Below are positions 1-9,340 of a stretch of DNA of 13,143 nucleotides, one piece after another (position 1 is the stretch's first letter; each line of letters starts with the position of its first letter). This stretch comes from Cudoniella acicularis (taxonomy: Eukaryota; Ascomycota; Leotiomycetes; Helotiales; Helotiaceae), in NCBI GenBank assembly GCA_013054445.1, contig JAAMPI010001554.1, positions 1 to 13,143 on the forward strand, written 5' to 3'. The notes under the pieces were generated by a model. The model searched no databases and was not told where the DNA came from. It worked only from the letters and a program-made list of their open reading frames with translations. The position numbers and the translations under genes were made by a program.

Positions 1-3000
1 CACCCTCTGCAGAATAACTGGAACATCGCTGAAGTCCACGCCATACATCTTGCTAATCTCGACGCTCTTCTTCGTCCCTCCAGCAAGACCGCCGGTGCTT
101 CTCGTTCCGGCACTGCCAACAAGTCCGTAACCCGGTTCGTAATTATATCCAAAGCCGCCCGAGAAACGATCCAAAACGAGCATTTCTTCCGTGGAGTTCT
201 GTCGCGCGTAGACATTGCGTGGAAGATCATGATCAAAAATTTCGACATCTCCAGTTTGGGTGTAGTATTCATCCTCCTGGTTGGCTTGAGCCGGTGAGGA
301 ACCATATGTGTGGTCGTATGTGACGGTTTGCTCTTCCTCCCATTGACCCGAGTAGTTTCGTCTAGGCATAGAGTATTCTCCAAAATTTTGGTTCTGGTCC
401 CAATGATCGTTAGTTTCATAACCATACCCATCCCATTGCGTTTGTTGGGGTGCCGAATACTGATGGCTAGGTCTCGCACTCTCAGATCGACGAATGCTCA
501 TTCCGTCCCTCATCGCTGCTTCAGCAACCTGATCAACTGGAGCACGAGCGCTTCCAGGACGACGCGCATCCATGCCACTATTCATTCCAGATTCATTTGC
601 GTGATTCAATGGAGCTATGGCTGGTCGTTGCATATCCATACTCTTCTTCGTTTGCAATGCCTTACCAGCAGACTTTCGACGCTCAGCCCAAAAGCTCTTC
701 TGTTCAGCCCAGGGATCATGCGCTTCCTTCTCCCCCATCATACTTGAAATGTGTGGGGCTTCTGGTGCGGGCCTGTTTGGTGGAGGTGTTACAGAGGTTG
801 GAGTAGCAAGTGGTGCTCGAGATGGCGGGTTTACTGGTTGAACTGAAGCAGAAACCACAATTCGCCTGGTGTGCATCGATACCGGAGGGGGGGGTTTTTC
901 GTAGTGGGGGAGGAGGTTGTGAGCTGTATCTTATATCTTCAGTCGACTGGCCGTAAGCAGCTAACTGAGACGGTAGGTTCGAGTGTGATTTCCATGAGCT
1001 GTGTTTTGCGTGCGCTGGTGGGCACTCCCTGGAGCTCTTTCTCGAATTCGAAACTGAGCTAGCTCCCGAAGTGAAAGGATTTCCGCCAGCAATAGAGTCA
1101 TATGACCGTCTATTTTGAAGGATGGTTGAAGCTTGCGAGCCTTGTGATACATTACGCTCCTTTTGAAATCGTGCTGAAGCATCGGCCTCAAATTGTGCCG
1201 TCATAGATCTGGCTCTGGCATTGGCATTCGAGCTTTGAGGACGGCATATTGCCCTTACTCCAACGTCATAAGGGGATTTTCCGAGCGATGCGGTTATTGT
1301 CTCGAATGAGGTAACATGCGTTTCGTATTCTTCTTGTTGTTGCTCAATGCTTTTTCTCGGCGCTGGACTTGGCTCTCCCGGTTGGGATTTCATAGACCGC
1401 CGACGGTCAAAAGATTTCCAAAACGGTAAGGAATTTGTGGATGAAGCTTGAAATGTTGCTCTTCGATTTGGCAACGGCTTTTCTGCTAACTTCGGCTGTG
1501 AAGCGGGTTGTTGAACTGGATGTTCTGGAATGCTGGCAGGAACAGGAGGTAATTTCCCTTGGAGCCGGGCAAAGTTAATTTCATCCCGCACTTCAGCACT
1601 TCCTACCGAGAAGATAGTTCCCAAAGTCTCTTTGCTCACGGTGCGTTTCAAAGTCGGGGTATTGGCAAGTGTGTTTGGGAAACATGCGACAGGGAATGAT
1701 TCCACTCGCTCAACTAATTTCCTCTCGACCTCAGCTGGCACAGGAGGAATACTGATTATCTCACTAGGAGATCGTGTGGCTTGGACAGTAAAGATTGGCG
1801 TTGGTTGCATCGACTGTGGGCGCCGTTTCTGAACCTTATTTCCACGCGATCCTGAGCTATGAGACAACATTGACTCATCCGATCCCGATGGGCTATTATT
1901 TGAAACTTGGGGTTCACGAACAGCACGAGGAATAGCAGGTAGGCTTTGCTGGCGAGTATGTGCTTGGAGATTAGCGATGTGTGGTCTACCTTCTGACTTT
2001 ATGGCTAAAGTAGGTGGAGTCTCATTAACCTGTTCCCGGACAGATGGCTGTTTCGGAGGAACTGGAGGGGCTTCTCGGACCGGCAGTGGGGGGAATTCGA
2101 CTGGAAGATCTGGCAGCGATTTCTCCGGCTGAATTGGTATCTCCGATGGCGACTCAGAATAGGTACTCGATGCAACCCTTAAAACTGATTCTTTCGTGGA
2201 AATCGAAACCCCGTCTTTTGCCGGCACAATTGGACCGGTATCCTTCTTGAAGGATCTCAAGGAAATATTTGAGCTGTAGCCGCTATCTGCTTTGGCCAAA
2301 GGCTTTGGGGCAGGTTCGCGAGGTCCTCTAACCACTCTTGACTCGTTTGTTCCATACCCGGAGTCGAATGATCTCGCAAGCTGTTTCGGGGGTTCCAACG
2401 GCGGCGTCATTGGCTCCGCCTCGAACAAGTCATCCTCGACTGCCATATGCTTGCTCGTGGCTTCTAATTTTGGAGATGGGGTGGGCGAGTTTTCAAAAGA
2501 AAACGGACTCAACGCCAAGTCTTGCATATACTCGTTGGCGAGATCCAAAGATTTGGTAGGAGAGTGTTTGCTTCTAAAGTCGAACAAACCCAAAGAAGGA
2601 TCGAGAGTTGGCAATTGCGTATTGACAGACAACGGTTCATGCTCAACATGATGTGTTTGGCGCAAAGGAGATTCGGATCGATTGGTTGTCCATGGTTGGC
2701 GAATGAGTTCATTCGGAACTGCAAGCGTATTGCTTCTCTGGCTCAGACCATGGCGATGGTTTGATTGTCCATGTTTCTGGAAGGTCAAATAATCCTCATC
2801 AGCGCCAGCGGTTGTTGACCGGCCATCACTAGGCGCAGGACTCGCAGCTCCATTTGTTATCCTCAGAGAACCTAGTTTAAAAGCACCAATATGTCCATAG
2901 TCCAGATCATTAGGGGTCTGTACGCGTTGCTCAGGAGTGCTAACCTTCATATCATATCCCATTGCTGCAAAACTCGACAGGGGAGACGTTGTTGGTTTCG

Positions 3001-3773
3001 CAGGGTTGTAGTAATAATTTTGTATTTCCTCAACACTTTTGACCTGGGACGGTAACGACTGGCGAGGATCGTTCTCGACATAACTTGTTCTTGTGGCAAC
3101 CCCATGTTGCTGTAAAGACCGACGCCTGATAGGCACATATAATGCAGCATCCGAATCCGTTCTCGATAAGAGCGAATTCGAGGTGTGCGCCTTGTCTGGT
3201 TGACCATATATTGTATTCGTTAGAGGCGCTGCCTTTTCCAGCGGCGGCGACTGTGTCTCGGCAACAAGGGATAATCGGGGATGATGTTGCGAATATGGAG
3301 CATGCTGCAGGGACATTCGCATACTTCGTCCTCTGGGGAATGGTTAGCAAAGGTGGGCAGGTAGGCAGCAGATTGCACGAAGCTTACCTCTGCACCCTCT
3401 CTGGAGAGTGATCATAGGTCCCAGCGGCTGTTGACCGTCTCCGAATCGGTCGCTCGACAGGACTTGGGTCTGCAAGCTCGAGTTTGACCCCAGTCTCTAT
3501 TTCCAATTGTCGAGCCTTTGATTGAGAGCTCCTCGATCTGAAAAAACTTCTTCGTTTCCTCCTTGGATCCTGCCGTTCATCCCCAGTCTCGCCGCCATCA
3601 ACCGACGGCAAGCTGTATTTCGACTTAGTCGGAGAGGAGAGATTGGATTGCGACTCCAACACATTTTGTAGCACTGGAGATGCCGCATTCAGAAGAATTC
3701 CGGAAGAATTCGTTCTTGGTTTCGACAACTTGTTCGTCCTCCGCGGAGTAGGGGCGGATTGCTCGTTGCCCAT
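1..3773 (-). CDS. Large disordered, probably N-myristoylated protein; 3' end off the left edge; apparent frameshift
   Basis: Read as complement(join(<1..3332,3388..3773)). The ATG at 3773 is chosen because it gives MGNEQS, a classic N-myristoylation start (Gly2, Ser6), and has A at -3; the frame upstream offers only a TTG. Residues 71-88 are strongly basic (RRKRRSFFRSRSSQSKAR), which with a myristoyl group would suit membrane binding. The rest is rich in Ser, Pro and charged residues and looks disordered. It has DSGYGT at about 452-457, DSGYSS at about 478-483, and a proline-rich stretch near 543-557 with a class II SH3-like site (PPVPPK). At a C8 run (887-894), near residue 943, the frame breaks. 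The other frame then stays open without a stop for about 295 codons to the left edge, with protein-like sequence such as DPWAEQKSFWAERRKSA and an aromatic/Gly stretch (GGFGYNYEPGYG). Unspliced and unshifted, the reading would stop at 716. At least about 1,235 residues in total. I do not recognise a named family; a membrane-attached scaffold is inference only. Confidence 0.85.
887..894 (-). other. C8 homopolymer with apparent one-base frameshift
   Basis: The plus strand reads GGA followed by eight G. On the coding strand the frame before this run ends RKTP, then leads into about 56 poorly protein-like residues and a stop at 716-718. The frame reached by dropping one C stays open from here to position 1. 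No GT-AG pair nearby could remove the shift as an intron. Either the sequence has one base too many in the run, or the allele is truly shifted. Confidence 0.8.
3333..3387 (-). other. Intron 1 of the left gene (55 nt)
   Basis: On the minus strand the donor is GTAAGC, a branch-like TTTGCTAACC lies 14-20 nt before the acceptor, and the 3' end is CCCCAG. Splicing joins AG|A (Arg129) and keeps one open frame from exon 1 (ending SPERVQ) into exon 2 (GRSMRMSLQ). Without splicing the frame meets a TAA two bases into the intron. Using the next AG, two bases later, would break the frame. Confidence 0.9.
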
Positions 3774-3796
3774 GATGGATGACGGTAGGAAAGCTC

Positions 3797-3820
3797 TCAA
3801 CAATTCGCAATGCTATCCAT
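3797..3820 (-). other. Short upstream ORF before the left gene (7 codons)
   Basis: The ATG at 3820 opens a reading frame encoding MDSIANC and ends in TGA at 3797-3799, 23 nt upstream of the main ATG at 3773. Whether it is in the mRNA depends on the transcription start, which is not visible. A short uORF this close to the main start could reduce initiation. Confidence 0.4.
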
Positions 3821-3865
3821 CTTTCCCAATTCGCGTTTCTTGAGATCTGCGGAAGAGGTCGCGAC

Positions 3866-3943
3866 GTGGGCCGGGGGGAGAATGGAGATCGAAGATGGAG
3901 GTGGAAGTGAAGTGGGAATTCGATGATGAGACGAGACGAGGTT
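3866..3943 (-). promoter_or_regulatory. Pyrimidine-rich tract upstream of the left gene
   Basis: The plus strand is almost purely purine here (GGGGGGAGAATGGAG and on), so the minus strand is CT-rich. It lies about 95-170 nt upstream of the minus-strand start codon. CT-rich tracts near transcription starts are common in filamentous fungi, so this is a reasonable core-promoter or early 5' leader candidate. No convincing TATA box is seen beside it. Confidence 0.35.
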
Positions 3944-5700
3944 GATGTTCGATACACCGGGGTAGAGACAGGATCTTGGTGTATTCCTTGCAAAAGATTG
4001 GATGAGCTGCCCCTGTCGCACCAGGATGGCGGAGGATTTGGGTGTAAATCAAGTTAATTCGGCGAGCAGTGGACGGGAGTGGAGAGTTGCCTTCAAAGCG
4101 TCGTTTCAGAGGATGTTGCGAGGCCTCAGAGCCAGTGGTTTTGCTGTGTCGGTTGTCAAAGCCTCGTTGCTGACGACCGCGATAGTCAAACAACTGGCAG
4201 AGGAACACAAGAGAGAAATACGTAAAAAAGGGGAGAGTGGTTTCTGCTCCCAACAAGTACTCACTGGCTGCGCATCATGTGCATAACTCCACGTACTACG
4301 TACCGTCTGTTTTGGATGATTCTGCACTTGAGTCGCTTTGGTGCTGGTGCTGGGGGGGCAGTTCCTTGGTCTCAGCTTTGTTGGCCGGCCGCCAGGCCAT
4401 TGGCGTAATCAACCTGGAAGTAAACAAGGCTCTGGCCAGGCTGGAGGTGGGCAGCCAGTTACAGTGCGGCATTTGCGGCGTGGGGCTGATCAGCAGCAGG
4501 CCGCTTGCATCGAATTCAAGGTTTCGAGCATTAGCGGTGGTGTGTGGCTGGAGAGATGGTGGGCACAGCCACTGTGGCTGCGCTCCCCTCCAATGGCAGA
4601 AGGGCGGATCGCCAGAGGTTATCGTTATCGGCCTGCTTGCGACTGGGCAGGCCGAAACGTGCAGCAGCCGAAAACACTGTGGCTAGAGAGCTAAAGGGGA
4701 GAGCCCAGCCGAGCAAGCTGTCGCAATTCTCTCCTTGAAGGCGGTGAAGCTGAGACTGAAAGCAGCATCACCCAAAATCTCTGCGTGCCACGTACTCAAC
4801 TCATCCAAACTCAGCTCCCAGCAGCTATGTCATCGCGGTCATGGTTATGACCAAGCTTGCTGTGCAGTGCTGTGTGCAAAAAGCGCATGATGTAACGACC
4901 GTTTGAGGCCGGTAGAACGCGACGGCGTGCCCTGATACTGAAGCGCGTGCATGACGGCTTCGGCGGATATGCGGTCCAAGGGCGAAGCACCGAAAGACGC
5001 ATCAGGGATGAGGATGATCAAGCTCTCTGTGAGCTGTGATTGTTTCGTATCTTGGGACACTGGTGCGATGGTGACGGAATAAGAATGTGGAGCGGCAGTT
5101 GAGGGAAACAGAGTCTATTATAAGATGAGGCGATATGACGTTGGAATTGAGTGAAGATGTGGAGTGGAGTTCTTGGAGGTGGAATCGCCTCCAGAATATC
5201 CACATTTTTAGCCACACGTGACTTGGCTATCCTCTTAAACCTCGAGCGCAGCGAGCCTGGGGGTTTGGGGGCTTGCTNGCACATAAAAGAAAAGAATATG
5301 GGTTGGGTGACGCTGCGCTGGCTTTTTTGATTGGCTCGTTGCGCTTGAGGTGAGTGAGAAGTTATTGGATCATCAAAGCCATTTATGACCCAAGAGCTCG
5401 GTAAGTGTGTGCTGTCAGTCAACTAAGACTTCACAGGATCAGAAGATGAGAAATGTTCCAGGGACGACGAGACTTTGTGGGTTTTCAGGGTTTATGGCAT
5501 TGCTTTTACAAAAGAAGATATACTTGAACGCTTGACTTTGGGTCGACTGTTGAGGGGCACGTGATGAGCCTTGAATCTAGAAGGTGTATGCGGTTCACCG
5601 GAAGAGGAAAGTCGGGAAGGTGAAGGCATTTTGCGCATCCATGAATATTTCAAAGGGAAGTTAAAGAAATGGAGTAAGATACGGAGGTATAAGTTAGTTG

Positions 5701-5901
5701 TTAGTAGTTAACCCCTCCCTTACTCTCATACAAAAACTCCCAAAATATCCTTATTGGATAAGCTACTTTCATTAATTGTTGAGAGTCAAAAACTCCATTG
5801 AAAAATCTAACATATTCACGTTGACGGGGATATTGTTCAGGAGGGTCTCCTTCATTTTTATTCTCACAAGTATTTTCTTTGTTTATTTGTTGGCCGTCCA
5901 T
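5701..5901 (-). CDS. Doubtful small AT-rich ORF, 66 aa
   Basis: ATG at 5901 and TAA at 5701-5703. The product starts MDGQQINKENTCENKNEGD and ends FLYESKGGVNY. It is hydrophilic in the first half and aromatic-rich in the second, without low-complexity bias. Its AT-rich codons differ from the GC-rich DNA on either side. I recognise no domain. It may be an orphan or decayed gene, part of an unseen spliced gene, or chance; it sits alone in a promoter region, which argues against a real gene. Confidence 0.15.
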   Translation of the reverse strand: MDGQQINKENTCENKNEGDPPEQYPRQREYVRFFNGVFDSQQLMKVAYPIRIFWEFLYESKGGVNY

Positions 5902-5994
5902 TATCACGGCCGAGGTCGCCTAGATAAGAACGCAGTTCTCCCTTTACACTCTCATCCCAGCACAATATCACGGGCATTCCCCATTTCTTTATAT

Positions 5995-6020
5995 CCTCAA
6001 GCCTCAAGCCTCAAGCCTCA
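5995..6020. repeat. Tandem heptamer repeat (CCTCAAG)
   Basis: Three exact copies of CCTCAAG followed by CCTCA, about 3.7 copies. It lies in the pyrimidine-rich DNA roughly 750 nt upstream of the transcription-factor start. No function is evident; slippage would make it length-variable. Confidence 0.85.
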
Positions 6021-6581
6021 CATTCCATCGGGTCTGGATGACATGACACGACACGACTCTCATCATCTGACCATCCAGCCTCACTGCTCGTCCGGCTGGT
6101 GCTCTCAATCACACCCGGTGTCGTGTCATGGTTCTCGTGCATTTCTCGGGCTGCCGATTTCTCGCCGTAGCTCATCCACAGGCTCCTCCGTTATCTCTCC
6201 CCGCCTTCTATCCACGAATCACGGAGTGGATGCGCAGACCGCGGCCAGGGTTGCCTTCACACAAAAATACTGCTTTAGTCACGATGCGAGGAGAAAAGGT
6301 GTGGAGGGCGAAAAGAGGGGTTGAAGATCCGAGAAAACTGTCCTGGAAAAAGAATGGAAAAATGAGGCTCACGATGAAGTGAGAAAGGGAGTATTGCTGC
6401 TGATGCACCTCGCCAGAAATGTATAGTGAGGCTCATCCGGGCGATCTCGAGGCTGGAAGAAGCCTAAAGCCCGCTGAAATTCAGGGGACCAGGCCTGTCG
6501 CGGGAACTCCCAGGGTCTTCGATCGCTAAAGCCCACTGGCCGCTTCTCCACCTTTGGCTCTCGCAGCCACTTCACCGGCCG

Positions 6582-6588
6582 CCAATCA
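6582..6588 (+). promoter_or_regulatory. CCAAT box candidate upstream of the transcription factor
   Basis: CCAATCA lies about 170 nt before the transcription-factor ATG, a usual distance for sites of the fungal CCAAT-binding (Hap) complex. The extended CCAATCA form is a preferred one. Such a short motif is also expected by chance. Confidence 0.3.
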
Positions 6589-6618
6589 TCATCATCGCCT
6601 TGCTAAACCTCCTCTTCC

Positions 6619-6771
6619 ATGTGCGAGACTTGCAGAGAAGCAACAATTTTAATGTCACGTCGACAACACATCGACCACTCTGCTTGCGAGGACCTAGATT
6701 CATCATCATCATCGCCGCCGCACCGGTTGTCGATGTTTCTGTATAAGAAGTTGTCAAGATGGAAACCATAA
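6619..6771 (+). other. Upstream ORF overlapping the transcription-factor start (50 codons)
   Basis: The ATG at 6619 opens a 50-codon frame starting MCETCREATILMSRR, with a serine run from the CAT/TCA repeat near 6700-6713. Its TAA at 6769-6771 lies 13 bases past the start of the main ATG at 6759, in another frame. If transcription starts upstream of 6619, ribosomes using this ATG would bypass the main start. The peptide resembles no family I know, so a cis-regulatory role is more likely than a functional product. Confidence 0.45.
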
Positions 6772-9338
6772 CAATTCCATCACCAACGGCTTTCCTCTCT
6801 TCGCCCGTCATCAAACCAGCTCCGGAACCTCCACCCCCAAAGCGCAAACCGGTGCCAACCAACAAGCAAACCACTCCGCCAAAAAGGAAGACTGGCATAG
6901 TGAAGCCGAAGCAATCCAAGAGTCGCAATGGTATGTTAATGCCGTTCCTCGTTGTCTTATCTTGAATGTGATAAGAGGGCAATTGTTGACCATGTATTTT
7001 CCAGGATGTATTACTTGCAAAGCCAAACGGTTGAAGTGCGACGAAGCGAAGCCGTCATGCCAGCAATGCCACAAGAGGAGTGTTACATGCGGAGGGTACA
7101 AGAAGGATTTCAAGTGGAGGCCGTTCGAGGAGGCGACGTTTGCCAATAAAGTTGTTCCGCCGAAACCAAAAAGAAGTACGGGAACTTCCCATATACATCT
7201 GCGTATACTGATGTCTGCAGATTCCATAGAACTGAGCCAACCACCAGACCCTGTACCACCCCCGAGTCCTTCCGATGCTTCCTCAACACCCGGCGTCGAG
7301 GTCGAACCAGAGGCAGATGTCTCCATGCAAGATTCCTTCTTCAATGCCGCGGCGCCGTCACCACCGAATTTCCCTCCCCTGCCAGATCTAAATTTCGATC
7401 ATCCGCCATTCTTTGACATGAGTACGCCTCCATATATGCGGGAATTGCCTAGACCGCGGTTCGAGGCGGACTCTATAACAAAAAGCTTGAGTAGTTTGTT
7501 TGAGGATACAAGTACGGTTCCACCCAATACTGCTACAAGAACAACATTTTCTGGTCAATCTCCTAGGCTGATTGATCTTTTACTGCCGGGTTCAGAACTG
7601 AATTCAAGGCCAGAATCTTCAATTCCTCCTCTCACCATGCCGACACCGGCAATGACCCTGCCTCCAATGGATTTACAATTTCTGGCACCGGTGGAGGTCA
7701 CACATGATTCTGTTATGGAGGATGATGTGGAAGAAATTATTAGAGAACCACCGATATCCGATGCAGAGATGTGGATGTCACAGAGAACTCCAGCGAGCTT
7801 TTCCCGCTCCGCAACGCTAACGCCAGGAACAATGCGGGACGATCCTTTTAACAAGATATATAGACAGCCGGAAGTTCAAGCCGGGAGTCCGGAGATGCTG
7901 ATGCTACGGTTCGACAAGCAGACATGTGGCATTTTATCCGTCAAGGATGGTCCCACAGAGAATCCTTGGAGAACGTTGGTCTGGCCATTGGCAAGAGATT
8001 CACCAGCCTTGTACCATGCAATTGCATCGATGACTGCATTTCATACCTCCAAGGAACGACCCGCATTACGTGTAGATGGAATGGAGCATATGAGAAGAAG
8101 CATTCGTTCCTTGGCTACCGGAATTGAGAAAATGCGAACTGATACTGCCTTGGCCACCACATTGGTTCTTGCTTTCTCCGAATCTTGGGATCAACATATT
8201 AGTACTGGAATCGAACATTTGAGAGGTGCAAAGATTTTGGTCAACCGGGCTTTGGTTTCTCATCAACAGAAGAATCTTTCGGGAGATGATTTGGCACGTC
8301 TAAGATTTCTTTGCAATACCTGGGTATATATGGACGTCATTGCACGACTAACATCAGTGGATGATGATGAGAGCAATGATTTCGATCATATTGTGCCGTT
8401 AAATATGCCTTCGTTTCCAAACAATAACGAAGTTGATCCTCTGATGGGCTGCGCATCGACATTATTCCCTCTTATCGGCCGAGCGGCAAATTTGTGTCGG
8501 AAAGTAAGAAAGGTGGAAACCAATTCGATTCAGATCATCAGTCAGGCAATTGAGTTGAAGGAAGCAATCGAGCAATGGTCGCCACCTCCGGGAGGAGCTT
8601 TCGAGCGTCCTGAAGATCCAACGAGCGAGATTCAACATGCTTTGCAGACAGCCGAAGCATATCGATATGCAACGCTGTTATATTTGCATCAGGCTGTTCC
8701 TGAGATTCCATCCCTCACTTCGGCGCAATTAGCCAAAAAGGTTCTGGTATACTTGGCAACAGTTCCATTGAGCAGCCGACTCGTCATTGTTCAAATATAC
8801 CCATTACTGGCAGCTGGATGCGAAGCGTACGATTCAGAAGATCGAAAGTGGGTGGAGGAGCGATGGCAAAGCATGGCCTCTCGAATGTGGATTGGAAACA
8901 TTGATCGTTGTTGGGAAGTGATGCAGGAAGTATGGTCAAGAAGAGATGCAGCCGAAGCGGAGAAGGCAGAGAAAGTGAATCAAAGGAGACCAGGCGCAAG
9001 TGGGATGATGCATTCTGAAAGCAGCAAGAGAAAATTTGAGGAAGAATTGGCCATGGATGATATGTTTTCGTTTTCAGATATGCTAAATTCGAGTGTCCTT
9101 GGTGGGAATCCTCCGAAAAAGCAGAGGAACAGCGCCACTGAGAATTTCGCTGGGCATCCAAAAAGAAGACAAGAACCTATTACTGAAGAGCTGGATCCAG
9201 AGGTCACTGTGAGAGGTCGAATGCATTGGGTTGGTGTTATGAAAGACTGGGAATGGGAAAGTAAGTCATCATCATTATCATGCCTCATCTATCATCACTC
9301 CTGTCATCAAACTAACAAAACCAGTCCTCCTCGGATAA
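6759..9338 (+). CDS. Zn2Cys6 (Gal4-type) transcription factor with Fungal_trans_2-like domain
   Basis: Read as join(6759..6930,7005..9260,9325..9338), 813 residues, or 798 if a 45-nt candidate intron at 7176-7220 is also removed. It is a nuclear sequence-specific DNA-binding protein; its targets are unknown. After a Pro/Lys-rich leader (1-57) comes a perfect binuclear zinc cluster, C59-X2-C62-X6-C69-X6-C76-X2-C79-X6-C86, inside RNGCITCKAKRLKCDE, followed by GGYKKDFKWRPFEEA. A disordered, Pro/Ser and acidic linker runs to about 350. The regulatory domain (about 354-703) contains FDKQTCGILSVKDGPTENPW and SESWDQHISTGIEHLRGAK, the pattern of the Fungal_trans_2 (PF11951) class. Basic patches near 731-734 and 759-778 may be nuclear localisation signals. 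The ATG is supported by exon 1 reading smoothly into the zinc cluster. The C-terminus EWEILLG comes from a tiny last exon. I recognise the family but not the ortholog, so no symbol is given. Confidence 0.92.
6931..7004 (+). other. Intron 1 of the transcription factor (74 nt)
   Basis: Donor GTATGT at 6931 and acceptor TTTTCCAG ending at 7004, with a branch-like TTGAC near 6984-6989. Splicing joins AAT G|GA TGT and gives RNGCITCK, completing the conserved residues just before the first zinc-cluster cysteine. The frame continues correctly only with this junction. Confidence 0.93.
7176..7220 (+). other. Candidate 45-nt phase-neutral intron in the transcription factor
   Basis: It starts GTACGG, has TACTGATG, a good fungal branch site, shortly before the end, and ends GTCTGCAG. 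The length is 15 codons with no in-frame stop, so both spliced and retained forms encode protein. Splicing changes the sequence after PPKPKR to NSIELSQ. Against it: the length is at the lower limit for fungal introns and GTACGG is a less usual donor. Confidence 0.55.
9261..9324 (+). other. Last intron of the transcription factor (64 nt)
   Basis: Donor GTAAGT at 9261, branch ACTAAC at 9311-9316, acceptor ACCAG ending at 9324. All three signals are near consensus. Splicing joins the A of GAA A to TCCTCCTCGGATAA and gives the C-terminus WEWEILLG with a stop at 9336-9338. Retention extends the frame to 9415 with Ser/His/Pro-rich sequence that does not look like the rest of the protein. Confidence 0.88.
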
Positions 9339-9340
9339 TT

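Larger units (their letters stand above)
3774..6758. other. Divergent intergenic region between the left gene and the transcription factor
   Basis: Nearly 3 kb separate the two divergent start codons. 3774-4260 is the leader and promoter side of the left gene. About 4330-4760 is GC-rich, with GGCCGGCCGCC near 4384 and no credible gene; the plus-strand reading frames there open only at non-ATG codons. 4761-5420 is mixed sequence with one ambiguous base at 5278. About 5440-5930 is more AT-rich and holds a doubtful 66-codon minus-strand ORF. 5930-6600 is pyrimidine-rich on the plus strand, as expected for the promoter side of the transcription factor. Longer frames here lack ATG starts, good codon patterns or recognisable domains. 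Confidence 0.7.

Noticed and set aside
310..747. Plus-strand frame opposite the left gene
   Set aside because: It is antisense to the open frame that continues the large minus-strand gene, and its translation is not protein-like.
4237..4686. Plus-strand 149-codon frame in the GC-rich intergenic part
   Set aside because: It opens at GTG, is Cys/Trp/Gly-rich as expected from GC-rich chance sequence, overlaps another frame of similar length, and shows no domain.
5018..5422. Minus-strand 134-codon frame
   Set aside because: It starts at TTG, includes an ambiguous base, and its translation is His/Ser/Pro-rich without any recognisable pattern.
5776..6324. Plus-strand 182-codon frame with a hydrophobic segment near its start
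   Set aside because: It starts at TTG. The hydrophobic stretch comes from a T-rich patch, and the rest is translated pyrimidine-rich promoter DNA including the heptamer repeat.
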